Notes under the pieces: generated by a model
Told to the model about the DNA's origin: nothing
Seen by the model: the letters and a program-made list of their open reading frames with translations, nothing else
Databases searched by the model: none
Translations under genes and position numbers: made by a program
Shown here: positions 47,192 to 58,125 of the stretch, in pieces
How the letters are laid out: each line of letters starts with the position of its first letter
Position numbering within the stretch: position 1 is the first letter of the stretch
Origin: Chlorops oryzae
Taxonomy: Eukaryota > Arthropoda > Insecta > Diptera > Chloropidae
Assembly: GCA_020466095.1 (NCBI GenBank)
Contig: CM035806.1
Location: 7,341,751-7,405,750 of the forward strand
Direction: 5' to 3'
Length of the DNA: 64,000 nucleotides

Positions 47192-47802
47192 TTAAAACTA
47201 ATTTAACAGTGTCTGGATAGTGAATATTAGTGGTGGATCAGCGTCCCACTTTGCTTCCCTTCGGTGATTTACTCAATTTTTTGAAAAACTTTAAAATCTA
47301 CTCCGTCACTACTTTTCTATGCGAATCTACTCCGTTTTTAAATTTCCCAATCTTTGAACTCTTGCTTACAAAATGCAAGAAGTTGGCAAAGCATTCAATA
47401 TGTTGTTGGTGATGTTTGACAGTTCTGTTGATTATGAGAAAGATAACATTTGACAATTTTTTAAGTTTAAATTTCAATAAGGATACTGGAATCAATTTTT
47501 GTGTGAAGACTTATATTTGTGATCACGTGGACTGAGTATAAAAAACCAGATTATGCTCGTATTCAAACTTTACAAAACCGTTTAAAATTCATTACGAGAA
47601 CGAAGGAACGTCCGATTGAATTTTTTTTTTTTTTTTTTTCTAAAAAAAATGTGATTTAAAAATTTTTCTTAAATATTGTAGACCTCATGTATGTAAATTT
47701 GTGGTAAATTTAATATGCAAAAAATTAGTCTCGATAGTGTGAACATCCTCGATAACATGAACAGGCCTTGAAAAATCATTTTAATCTATCCAGAGTCAAC
47801 TG

Positions 47803-48026
47803 TATATGGGCATTTCCAGAAAAAGTAAACTTTTTGTCGCGTCCGTATATAGCTGATTGCTATTCAAGACTGCATAGAAACTATGAAAAATATTATATAA
47901 AATTCCTCATAAGCTGCACGAAAGTATTGAGAAGCAAAAGTATGTTACTATTTACCGCATACTCGAATTCGGGATTTAAAATTGCTCATGTAAGTGTCGC
48001 ATCCGTTTGGAAATGCCCATATATGG
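47803..48026. mobile_element. element with TATATGGGCATTTCC ends, unit 1
   Basis: Starts TATATGGGCATTTCCAGAAA and ends GGAAATGCCCATATA. It abuts a second unit with the same ends, making a palindrome at the junction (about 48005-48039). Confidence 0.6.
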
Positions 48027-48686
48027 GTATTTCCAAACGGACGTGACAGTTACTTTATCAATTTTGAGTCCCGAAATGTGGAAAATTGTAATTTTGTTTC
48101 TAACTATTATCGTGCAGCTCTTCCGGAATTTTATACTTATAGGGCATTTACATATACGTTTTAGCGCTACTCGTTTAAGCTAAAACGACTAAGTCAAAAC
48201 GGGGTGTTTACATATGCACATGTCGTTTTGTCATTTTGTAGTTATCTTTTGTTTGCTTAACACGTGAAATATGAGTGAATATTGTTATTTAGATAAGAAG
48301 CAATTATTGAAATTGTGTTCGTTTTCTACATTGGTTGTGGAATTAACCTCACATTTTTTAAATTAGAAATTTCAATTACCATATGTTTTGCATTTTTATA
48401 GTGATGACACTCAGATTTCGATATTTTTATCAGTTATAAGCAGGATTTATCTTATTTAGCTACTTGTTTTAAATTAAAACAGGAAAGTTTCTCGTTTTAG
48501 TTTTGTACGATAATAAAACGGGAAAAATCTAAGTTGTTTTAGTGCTAAAACGGGCAAAGTTTATAAAACGCGAATAAAATGGCATATGTAAACGGCCTAT
48601 TATGAAAATTTTATGCCGATCAGAAAGGCAATTAGATATGTTCGGACGTGACAAAAAGTTTACTTTTTTCTGAAAATACCCATATA
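48019..48686. mobile_element. element with TATATGGGTATTTCC ends, unit 2
   Basis: Starts TATATGGGTATTTCCAAACG and ends CTGAAAATACCCATATA. Subterminal CGGACGTGACA motifs occur at both ends, the right one next to AAAAGTTTACTTTTT, as at the start of unit 1. Contains the nested element at 48141-48598. Confidence 0.6.
48141..48598. mobile_element. nested MITE (GGGCATTTACATATACG)
   Basis: Left GGGCATTTACATATACGTTT and right GGCATATGTAAACGGCC are imperfect inverted repeats. The interior has repeated CGTTTTAGC / GCTAAAACG motifs. Confidence 0.55.
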
Positions 48687-48908
48687 TCGTTTTTCATCAA
48701 AGAGTCCCTATGGTGGGTTGTTCTTTTTTTTTTTTTTTTTTTTTTTGCAGAAACCATAATGGGTCCCTATGCTATAAAGGGTTAAACTTTTCGTGTTTCC
48801 CTTAAGTCAAATGAAAAACAGAAGCAAAAACAAAAACAAAGCAGACACAAAGACATGCACACTAACGTGCTGTATCACATCCAGACGCCAATATCTTGTT
48901 GGGAATAA

Positions 48909-49288
48909 CCCTGCAGGAAGCCTGTCCCCATATGACCCCATGTCTATATTGACTTCAATATAGACAAGAGAATTAGTTCCAACGTCAACAGTATTTATAG
49001 GCGGTGTCATTATAAAAACTGTACTGTCAAGAGGTATAGTTAATCTTTATTGACCATGTCAACAACATGTCTCCTTATAAAGCGAAAGAGTACTCCTTTT
49101 TGTCTACATAATAGTACCGATGTCAATAGTTCGTCAATAGTTTTTCGGTCTAATGTTGACATTCAATGACAACTCAATGTTAAATGTCAATAACGCAAAG
49201 CATTGCGACGGGTATAACTGGTCAGTAGTGCTGTTGACGCAGTCAGTAGAGAAAGAATATAGATTCACTATTGACATTTCCTGCAGGG
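48909..49288. mobile_element. CCCTGCAGGAA-ended element
   Basis: Ends CCCTGCAGGAAG and TTTCCTGCAGGG. The interior is full of GTCAATA / TGTCAA motifs. The ends resemble those of element A (CCCAGCGGGAAAT), suggesting one superfamily. It lacks a tRNA-like part. Confidence 0.55.
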
Positions 49289-50619
49289 AAGTTTGCGAAA
49301 TGCCAAAATACCACCAAACCTTTCACCTGGCTATGCTTCCTATAGCAGTATTGCTTTTTATGCTATGCAGAAAGATGATGATGAGGATAACGAGGGGGGA
49401 GGAGGAGGAGAAGGTGGCAAAACAACTATTACGATGTATCTTTGTTGCGTCGAACGAAATACATAATAAAAAAAATTTTTGAAAAAAATTAAAAAGGCCA
49501 ATCGAGCGGATGGAATGCGACAGGAATGCAGCGGTTTCAACTTTTTTCATTCCATGATCAGAAAGCGACTACACTACGAGTAATCAAATGAATCATATCG
49601 TCCGTCCGTCCGTCGGACCGTCGTCGAACCGTCGTCTGCGGCTCGTGGATGTAAGAATCAATTTCATTATTAATCGCATTTGAAATAATATAGAAAAAGA
49701 GCGACGGAAATCGCGTTTGCTCAGCATTTCAATGTTAAAAATCATTTTCGATTTGAAATTCTCAACAAACGATGGAGAAAATTCGTGCCCTCTCAAATTT
49801 TCAAAGTTCAACGCAAAACTGAGAATAATAGCCAAAGGAAATTGTTGCTAATATATGTATGTATGTATAATATTTTGCAATCTTATATTTAATTTATATT
49901 CTTATCGTTTGTGCGTTTCTAATAAGTGAATAAACCGCGTCCAAAACAATAGATACCCATATCCGAATGATCATATGAGTAAGAGCATTTTTTTTTTACT
50001 GTTTATTGCTAAAAGCAAAAATTTAACATTCATTCGTTCATCCGCTCTCTGTGTTGTTGTTGTTTTTGTTAATGTTATTGTTTCTCAACAATGATCAGTA
50101 TGCCGTATGAATAAGTAAGCATTTTTTTTTTTACTGTTTATTCGTAGAAACACCAAACGCGTAGCTAATTCAAAAGTATCCAAACAATTCATGTATTGTA
50201 CAGTAGAGTTATTGGGAAGATTTTAAATGGACGACGTTTCCTTGAACCCAAGGTTTTGTTTTGCATTTAGTACAAACCGATAGGATAAGTGTGAAAAGTA
50301 TACAATCATGTATCATACATTGGAGTACGTAAGATAAATTTTGCATGATCTTATTTATTTAAAGTGTTCCATTGTGTTCACTATTGTATATAAGACAATT
50401 TATCGATAGGATAAGTGTGAAAATAATGCAATTGTTCACACATTGGATACTCTTATAATTTTGCTTTCTTATTTATTTTAAAGTGTTCCAATTAAGGTAC
50501 AGTAGTTTCGCTAATTTATATAGAAAATCGTATCTAAGGATGGATACCCCGCTTTTAAGAACACTGAACTCATTTCTGGCATTCGAGTCCATTTATATTA
50601 AGGCTCTGTACATAAGGTA
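49289..50619. other. gene-free stretch
   Basis: A CGTCCGTCCGTC tract near 49600 and two diverged direct repeats around GATAGGATAAGTGTGAAAA (50279 and 50405). A piece of the pogo-like family (CAGTAGTTTCGCTAA) is at 50500. No gene. Confidence 0.5.
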
Positions 50620-50928
50620 CAGTAGTTTCGCTATATAAGAAACTCGTATATAAGAAAACCCCGCCTTTAAGAAACTGTTTACCAAAACCAAAAAATCTAT
50701 TTGTATGGAAAAAAATTTTATATAAGAATCTTGGTTTTTATCAAAAATTTAGCACCCCTATTTTCAATTATCGGTAGTTTATATAAGAAAAAAATTTCTT
50801 ATAAAATGTTTTTTTTTTTTATAAGAAAGAATTTTCTTATAAACGGGTTCTTTTATTAAAAAAAAAAAAACGGATATAAGAATGAAATTTCTTGGCAAAA
50901 TCGACTTTCTTATATAGCGAAACTACTG
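50620..50928. mobile_element. pogo-like MITE (CAGTAGTTTCGCTATATAAG)
   Basis: Ends CAGTAGTTTCGCTATATAAG and CTTATATAGCGAAACTACTG, a perfect 20-bp inverted repeat flanked by TA. Confidence 0.85.
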
Positions 50929-51157
50929 TATAGAAAATAATACAACTTAACAGAACTCTATGGCAAGTTTGCTACTGTTCCGATGAAATTTTTTTTTCCC
51001 GAAAAAGCAAATAATTTTGTATGAAAATATTGACATTTTGAGGACATCGTAACAAAAAACTTTAATCGGAACAGTAGCGAATGGGCGTAATATGGTTTTC
51101 AGACTATCTGTTTAAAATCTGAATTTAGCATTTATAAAACACCCTTTCAGACTATAA

Positions 51158-51331
51158 GGGCCCATTTACACTTTTGACGTTTGACATAAAAAAAAAAAAT
51201 TTGACTTCAAAATTTAAAATGATTTTTCGATTCAAAAAACGATTTTGATGTCAAAAATTCTTACGTGTATACTTTTTGAAGATTGTTTTGACATAGATTT
51301 TGACAAAATTGTCAACCGTGTAAATGCCCCC
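51158..51331. mobile_element. TAA-flanked MITE (GGGCCCATTTACAC)
   Basis: Ends GGGCCCATTTACAC and GTGTAAATGCCCCC, flanked by TAA; TTTGAC/GTCAAA repeats inside. PIF/Harbinger-like. Confidence 0.7.
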
Positions 51332-51390
51332 TAAGCTCTGAATTTACGAGTTGAGTCAACTGATTTCTGTTTTGATTCGTTATAACAAAA

Positions 51391-51566
51391 ATGTTCGGAT
51401 TTGATGCCGTCGAAGAAAAGGAAAAAAAATCCAGATCCACAGTAGGCAGAAAAAATCCAGAACCTGCCATATTCGTGCTGCATATTTAAAACCTCGAAAA
51501 AAGGAAAAAGAAGACCTGAGCAAAGCATCAGCAACAACTGTCCTTAACGAAGATCTCTTTAACTGA
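51391..51566 (+). pseudogene. small basic protein ORF broken in an A-run
   Basis: The ATG at 51391 is preceded by AACAAAA, a good insect start context. The frame MFGFDAVEEKEKKSRSTVGR stops at 51487, but the next frame stays open from 51405 and continues AAYLKPRKKEKEDLSKASAT then TVLNEDLFN to TGA at 51564. A one-base change in one of the A-runs (51421-51428 or 51450-51455) would join them into about 58 residues. Unknown function. It could be a real small gene with a sequence error, or chance in a lysine-rich region. Confidence 0.35.
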
Positions 51567-52414
51567 AGCTCTTCTTTTCTAAAATATTTGCGAAAAACTC
51601 TCGCAAATTGCAATGTCCCCGATTAAACAGGGAGACAAAACGCGAGACACTGGAAGGAAACACATGAGAGTGACGGAGATGGAATGTCTTTCGTCTCTGT
51701 CACTCTCATGTGTTTACTTCCAGTGTCTCTCTCTTAATCTAAACACGGACAATAGGGAGAGACGTATCGGCTTTTAGCAATAATTTAAAATAACAGAAAC
51801 TAGATAAAAACAAGTTCGAGTGTTAATAGAGCATTGTGAACACTTTTCGTATGTTAGCTCGATATTGAAGATTTTCGACAAGTCTCTCTATAGTTGTCCA
51901 TTTTCGATATGTTAATTTTCAGTTTGATGCATATAGAATTTACCAAATCCTTATCTAAACAATTAACATATGGGAGTGTTTTTTTTTTTTTTTTGTTTTT
52001 TTTTTGAAAGTTGGAAAGCAATAAAAATAATTTTGGTTTTGCGTTTTAAAAACGTAGCCAAAATAGCTACACTTGTAGCCGAATGGCAACGCCAGTCTGC
52101 GTTTTCGCTTTGCACTTACTTTACATATTTACGGTTTCTTTCTTAAGTATGCTCCGATATTTTTCGACACAATGCTCGTGATTTTAATAACACAGATTAA
52201 CTTTTAGAACGCTTAGCGGCAATTATAAAAATTTCTTATGTTTTATCGTCTTTTGTTTTTGTTTTTTTTTTTTCAAATTTGAGAAAACCGCAAATTTAAA
52301 CGAAAACACTAAACACACCCGAGCATTACGGATTCCGAAAATGAACTGAAGTCAAATGAAGTGTTCATTCTGTGCAGTGCTGCCAGACCGGACGATTTTC
52401 CATACAATTGTCAT
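51567..52414. other. gene-free stretch with short inverted repeat
   Basis: GAGACACTGGAAGGAAACAC (51643) and its inverted counterpart near 51707-51727 form a hairpin of about 85 bp. Otherwise nothing. Confidence 0.5.
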
Positions 52415-52970
52415 CAGTGCTGTCGGAATTACTACAATTGTAGTATTTTACTACAATTTCATCACCCTTACTACTATACTACTAAAATTGAAATATTACT
52501 ACATTTCTCTAAAAATGCAGATCTGTATAGTAGTTTACAAGTATCCGCGAATAATTTTTTCTCAAAAATGAAAAAAGACAGCTATACAATATTCTTTTTT
52601 TTTTTTAAATTTCGTAAAATTTACTTGGATACAGTAGTACCATTCCTGTTCCATCCAGGAAATAGTTTTTAAGAGAAGCAGTGCCGTAGCAATTCTGTTT
52701 TGCGTGGGGGGAAAAATAATTTTTCCAATTTGCGTGGGGGGAAAAATTTTTTTTCCAATTTTATTCATGGGCAAAAACAAAAATGCGGGGGGGGGGCAAA
52801 GCCCCCTCTTGCCCCTATGGTTGCTACGGCACTGAAGAGAAGTGCATCCGTTAAATATTACATTTCCAACCCATTTTATTTGATTTCCTAAAAGTACTAC
52901 AAAATGTCCCAAAATACTACTAAAAAAGGCAGGCTATACTACTAAACGAAAATTGAAAACGACAGCACTG
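52415..52970. mobile_element. hAT MITE with nested hAT MITE
   Basis: Ends CAGTGCTGTCG and CGACAGCACTG with a perfect duplication ATTGTCAT. The interior has ACTACTA repeats. Confidence 0.85.
52679..52834. mobile_element. nested hAT MITE (CAGTGCCGTAGCAA)
   Basis: Ends CAGTGCCGTAGCAA and TTGCTACGGCACTG with a perfect duplication AAGAGAAG. It contains a direct repeat TTGCGTGGGGGGAAAAA and a run of G. Confidence 0.85.
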
Positions 52971-52978
52971 ATTGTCAT

Positions 52979-53448
52979 TTGTTTATTTTAACTTCATAGA
53001 GCAGGCCGTTGTTGCCGTCTACCAAAAATTGTCCTACAAAAAATGTACCAAGAACAAAAAAAAAGTGCCATTACGTTATTCATAAAACTGAGATCTTTTT
53101 CAATTTATCTATAAATTATAATTTAAAATGTTATGTTGGAAATTAAACGAATTTTTATTTTATAAAACATAAATCTGAGTGAGAGTGAGTAAAAAAATTA
53201 TTTAACGGCTATTTCAGGATTGAGTAAAATGAATTCAAAGATTGAATATGAAGTTCATTTTTCAGTTTAATCTTCTTGCTGCAGCTGCTGGACTGGGCAA
53301 TAATTGAAGGCTCAGTTACTCTTGGTTGAACGGAACTTAAATTATAGAAATCTTTTTTCCATAAATTCTTATCTTAAGTCAAATTAAAGCTTTCAGTACT
53401 TGTTCCCATACAAAATGATGTACTAAACATATCAAGTCAGCTGATTAA
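52979..53448. other. gene-free spacer
   Basis: AT-rich; nothing seen. Confidence 0.5.
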
Positions 53449-54191
53449 GGGGGTCTTCTCATTGAGCAACTTTTTTTTTCGACTTTTTTTTTTTTTTGCA
53501 TTTATTTATAGCTTGGGTAGTTGTGAATATGCCCCTAAAAGGATTTTTTGAAATTCGAAATAGTTTAGAGGATATAGCCTTCTTTGTCGAGCAAGATCTG
53601 CGCTAAAACGAGTAATTTTTGCGTTGCTTCAAACTTTAAACGCGTTTATCTCGAAACCACGTTTTTCGAACTGGCGGCCATGATATCTCCAGTTCAACTG
53701 AACCGATTTTCATGAAACAAAGTGGAATCGACGCAGAATTGTCACCATTCTCGGGTGAACCTCGACCATAATTTTAAAAAATTTTTTACTATTTTTTTTT
53801 TTACACTAAACTACAAAAAAAAAAGCCCGAAATTGAAATTTTTTTTTGAATGGCCGCCATTTTGTCAAAAAAAATCACAAAATTAAGCTTGAGGTTCACC
53901 CGAGAATTACATCTATACTGATTATAACCCCGTTTTTTTTTTTCCATTTCGGACGCTCCGGAGACCCGGAATCGTGGCCGCCGTGACGGCACCTTTTTTT
54001 TTCACCACCAACTTTGAAGTCTCATTACTTTTTGAACAGCCCACGTATCGAGGCAAAAAAAATTTTTTTTATTTACTTTGAACCTTTTGTAATACAATAA
54101 ATAAAAAAAGTTTTCAATTATTCTTTGCGTTTTCAAATAAGAATTTTTTTAAAAAGGGTCCAAAAAACGGGTTTTCAATGAGAAGACCCCC
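53449..54191. mobile_element. TTAA MITE family, copy 4 (complete)
   Basis: 743 bp, perfect 17-bp ends GGGGGTCTTCTCATTGA, TTAA on both sides. Nearly identical to copy 2, so both moved recently. Confidence 0.9.
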
Positions 54192-55280
54192 TTAAATAAC
54201 TAAAGTTAAGTTACGTTCAATCAAGAGTAGTCCACTGCACCATAACTTAAACAGACGCCTTTATTGTCTTGAGCCGTCAATTTTTGTGGGAATGCTCTAG
54301 TATTCTTGCATCCTCTCAAGCGGACATATTTTTCGGTCCGCTTGAGAGAGAGTACACTGTACTCAAATCTGTGGAAATGGCAATATGTAAATTATCCACC
54401 AACAATTTTCCCATTTTTGCATAAATTTTACGTTGACGTGGCCTCAGTTTTTAGTACCTTGAGAGTTGGTCGAATGAGGGGGCGAATGTTTTTTTTTTGC
54501 TATTTTTTTTTTTGTTCACAAACACGAATCAAATTAATTCTAAAAAAAAAGAGTTGCCACAATTATATGCAGTATGGGAACAGACCCAATAAATGATTAA
54601 GTGCCCGGCCAATACTTTTTCTTTCTTTCGTCCTGATAACATTTTGCAGACGATTCTTTTCGTCGATTTGAATTGATCTCGTACAGAAGAAACGGAATAT
54701 TTTAGTTATTCAAATGTTTTGCTTTATTTTATTTGCATATAGTTTTATGCTAGTCACAGCGTAATAGAAGTACAGAAATTTTCGATTTTCTTCGGTTGTT
54801 TTATAATCGAGAACAGTTGATGATATCGAGTACAGAAAACTTAAAATTAAATATTCATATATACTTTTATATATACCGAACTTTAAATAAAAATGAATTT
54901 CTTTCGTAAACAGTTAAAACGATTATCGTAAAAATACTTTTTAAAAGCAAAGCGATATATCGATGTAATAAAGAAAATGTTTGCTGATATATCGGAACCA
55001 CTTTCCTTCGTTAAACGGAATGTTTGTGGATAATCATTAGTTAATATTATAGGTATATATAAAGTCGTTAAAATCGTACGATGATTTCAATGAACCCTAA
55101 GTTTTATGCGTTCAACGCATTTGTAATTAACGCATTTTTTTTTTTTTTTTATTCGAAATTCGTTAATTATAATTATATCAATGTTAGAGATAATTCGTTT
55201 AAAGTCTTTAATCAACTGAAATATGTACAGTTAAACAGCTAAATTCAAGACCGTTTTTTTTTTGTTTTTTTGTTTTTTCT
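54192..55280. other. gene-free stretch, probable 3' flank of tapas
   Basis: AT-rich sequence past the tapas stop codon; contains a CTCTCAAGCGGACATATTTT / GGTCCGCTTGAGAG inverted repeat (54312-54348). No gene. Confidence 0.45.
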
Positions 55281-55516
55281 TCACTTGGGAGAATATATCG
55301 ACGGTAGAGCACGTTTTTCATCCAGCAGAACTTTTCTGACGTTTACGTCTTCGTCACCTGTCACATCAACCAGATCAAGTAAAAGCTCTAGGGCATCGGT
55401 TTCATCGTCTCGGATTTTGCCTTTTATAAAGGAACACATCCTTTTGCCAAGAACAAGATCACGGAACCGTTGGACGTCTTCGGTACTCCAGGCATCTTCT
55501 GACTTAGCTTTGATAC
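55281..55516 (-). CDS. tapas: tapas/TDRD7, last exon
   Basis: Encodes the end of the third Tudor region: IKAKSEDAWSTEDVQRFRDL, LGKRMCSFIKGKIRDDETDA, then a short tail SIYSPK and TGA. The acceptor TTTTCAG|GT completes the glycine codon split with the previous exon. The intron before it is over 2 kb because of inserted elements. Confidence 0.9.
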
Positions 55517-55575
55517 CTGAAAATTTTTTTGGAAATCAAACGAGAAATATATTAATTTTGATATGATTTCATTTA

Positions 55576-55624
55576 CAGTCGAAATTCTCTATAGCGAGTT
55601 CCAAGGCAGAGAGAGAGAGGAGAG

Positions 55625-55659
<35 letters not shown>

Positions 55660-55869
55660 AGAGAGAGGGAGAGAGGAGAGAAAGAGGGAGAGGAGAGAGG
55701 AGAGAGAGAGGAGGAGAGAGGAGAGAGGGAGAGAGGAGAGGGAGGAGAGGGAGAGAGAGAGAGGGGAGAGAGAGAGGAGAGAGGGAGAGAGAGAGGAGAG
55801 GGAGAGAGAGAGAGAGAGGGAGAAGAGAGAGAGAGAGAGGAGAGGAGAGGAGAGAGAGAGAGAGAGAGG

Positions 55870-55904
<35 letters not shown>

Positions 55905-55973
55905 AGAGAGAGAGGGAGAGAGAAGAGAGAGAGGAGAGAGAAGGAGAGAGAGGGAGGAGAGGAGAGAGAGAGA

Positions 55974-56011
<38 letters not shown>

Positions 56012-56255
56012 GAGGAGAGAGAGAGAGAGAGAGGGAGAGAGAGGAGAGAGAGAAGAGGAGAGAGAAGAAGTAGAGAGGGAGTGTATAGAGAAATGAGAGG
56101 AAGAGAGGAGAGATGATAGAGAGAGAGAGAGAGGAGAGAGATGAAGGGAGGAGAGAGAGAGTTCTTATAAGCAGAAGAAAGGCACTAAAAATGTAGCGAA
56201 AAAGCCTTCAGAAGATTCGTTATAGAGAGAAATTCGTTATAGACAGTTTCGACTA
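55576..56255. mobile_element. pogo-like MITE swollen by a (GA)n tract, in tapas intron
   Basis: Starts CAGTCGAAATTCTCTATAGC after TA and ends AGACAGTTTCGACTA before TA. Between them about 550 bp (55607-56160) is GA/GGA purine repeat on the plus strand. In the tapas transcript the tract reads as CU-rich. Confidence 0.65.
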
Positions 56256-56507
56256 TAATATTACAAATTTGATCAACGCGCTATCAATACTGATCGGATT
56301 GTATTGCATTCGATAGACATCAAACTAACATAAATAGCGGTGGGTACAGTTTTTCTAAATAACAAACGTCAGCGACTCGGCGGAACGCTATCAAAGTTGC
56401 ATGGTTGAAAATGGACCACTCTGGAAGTAGTCCAAAAGAGACCAGTTGGAGGCACTTCAAATTTCGCAACAGGCTCAACTGTCAATCAAATGTATTATTC
56501 GCTTTAA

Positions 56508-57232
56508 GGGGGTTATTACTTTATTCTCATTGTTGTTTTTTGCATTTATTTATAGCTTGGGTAGTTGTGAATATGCCCCTAAAAGGATTTTTTGAAATTC
56601 GAAATAGTTTAGAGGATATAGCCTTCTTTGTCGAGCAAGATCTGCGCTAAAACGAGTAATTTTTGCGTTGCTTCAAACTTTAAACGCGTTTATCTCGAAA
56701 CCACGTTTTTCGAACTGGCGGCCATGATTCCCCAGTTTCAATTAAACGGATTTTCATAAAACAAAGTGAAATCGACCAAAAATTGTACCATTCTCGGGTG
56801 AACCTCGACCATAATTTTAAAAAATTTTTTACTATTTTTTTTTTTACACTAAACTACAAAAAAAAAAAGCCCGAAATTGAAATTTTTTTTTGAATGGCCG
56901 CCATTTTGTCAAAAAAAATCACAAAATTAAGCTTGAGGTTCACCCGAGAATTACATCTATACTGATTATAACCCCGTTTTTTTTTTCCATTTCGGACGCT
57001 CCGGAGACCCGGAATCGTGGCCGCCGTGACGGCACCTTTTTTTTCACCACCAACTTTGAAGTCTCATTACTTTTTGAACAGCCCACGTATCGAGGCAAAA
57101 AAAAATTTGTTATTTACTTTGAACCTTTTGTAATACAATAAATAAAAAAAGTTTTCAATTATTCTTTGCGTTTTCAAATAAGAATTTTTTTAAAAAGGGT
57201 CCAAAAAACGGGTTTTCAATGAGAAGACCCCC
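56508..57232. mobile_element. TTAA MITE family, copy 5, in tapas intron
   Basis: TTAA on both sides. The left end is damaged (GGGGGTTATTACTTTATTCT) while the right end is intact. Confidence 0.85.
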
Positions 57233-57672
57233 TTAAGTCCTTAAGAGTTTTATCAATTTTTTTTTTTTTTTTAATGGATTCAATTGCCCACAGAGCAATG
57301 TATTATATACATATATACATTATCAGCCCGATTCCGAATATTCCCGGGGAATTTACTTTTCTCGAGAGTAAACTTCTTCCTTAACCTAACATTGCGTTTA
57401 CATTCTCATTTTCCAAATTAGTGAACTGCTCTAAGCGTTTTACGGAAAGACGCATACAATTTTATTATTAAAAGAAAAATTATTAACCTTTGAACGTGAA
57501 AAAAGAAAGAGGAAGAAAATCAGATCCAAAGGGATCTGCATTTTTTTTTTGATAATTGATTTTTGGCACATTAGTTTCTGCTGAGGCGGTACGAAGTCTG
57601 ACGGATCGGCTAGCATATACACACATATGTATATAAATATAAAATATAAAAGAACATGCTAAGCTAACTCAC

Positions 57673-57821
57673 CATACAGACGTGAATTTATGCCCATGAT
57701 TGGCAATTGACGGAATTGTGCCGGTAGCACCATTAACTGGTCACTACATACAGTTCCACCATCTCCAAAATCACAGAAAGAAACATTAATCGCTTCGCCG
57801 ATGCGATTTGTTGCTATCACC
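57673..57821 (-). CDS. tapas: tapas/TDRD7, fourth exon found
   Basis: Core of the third Tudor domain: VIATNRIGEAINVSFCDFGD, GGTVCSDQLMVLPAQFRQLP. The acceptor TATAG|G and donor G|GTGAGT give phases matching the neighbours (149 nt). Confidence 0.92.
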
Positions 57822-57905
57822 CTATAGAATTATATTTAAAAAAAAAAAAAAATCGTACAATTAGGAGCAGAAAATGTATACGAAAAAAAAAATAGTATTC
57901 CTTAC

Positions 57906-58054
57906 CGGTAGTATTCTTCTCCTCTTTTGGCAGCGTATGCTTGACCTTTTTCTACCATATCCGCTGGTATATAGGCATCGTTGTTCGTGCAATACTCCTG
58001 GAGCGTTTTCATCATGTTCACCAATCGTTGGTAGTCTTCGCTATATGGCTGAAC
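57906..58054 (-). CDS. tapas: tapas/TDRD7, third exon found
   Basis: Reads VQPYSEDYQRLVNMMKTLQE then YIPADMVEKGQAYAAKRGEE-YYR, the lead-in of the third Tudor region that in TDRD7 follows a CNP motif. Acceptor TATAG|GTT, donor CG|GTAAGG. Confidence 0.92.
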
Positions 58055-58125
58055 CTATATATTTGGGAAATTCTAATTGTTATTGAGAGAAATTAAAGAA
58101 ATCTCGATTTTTCATTCATACATAC

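Noticed and set aside
55563..56096. 177-codon open frame of only E, R, G, K
   Set aside because: It is translation of the GA repeat inside a MITE, with no start context or variation expected of a protein.
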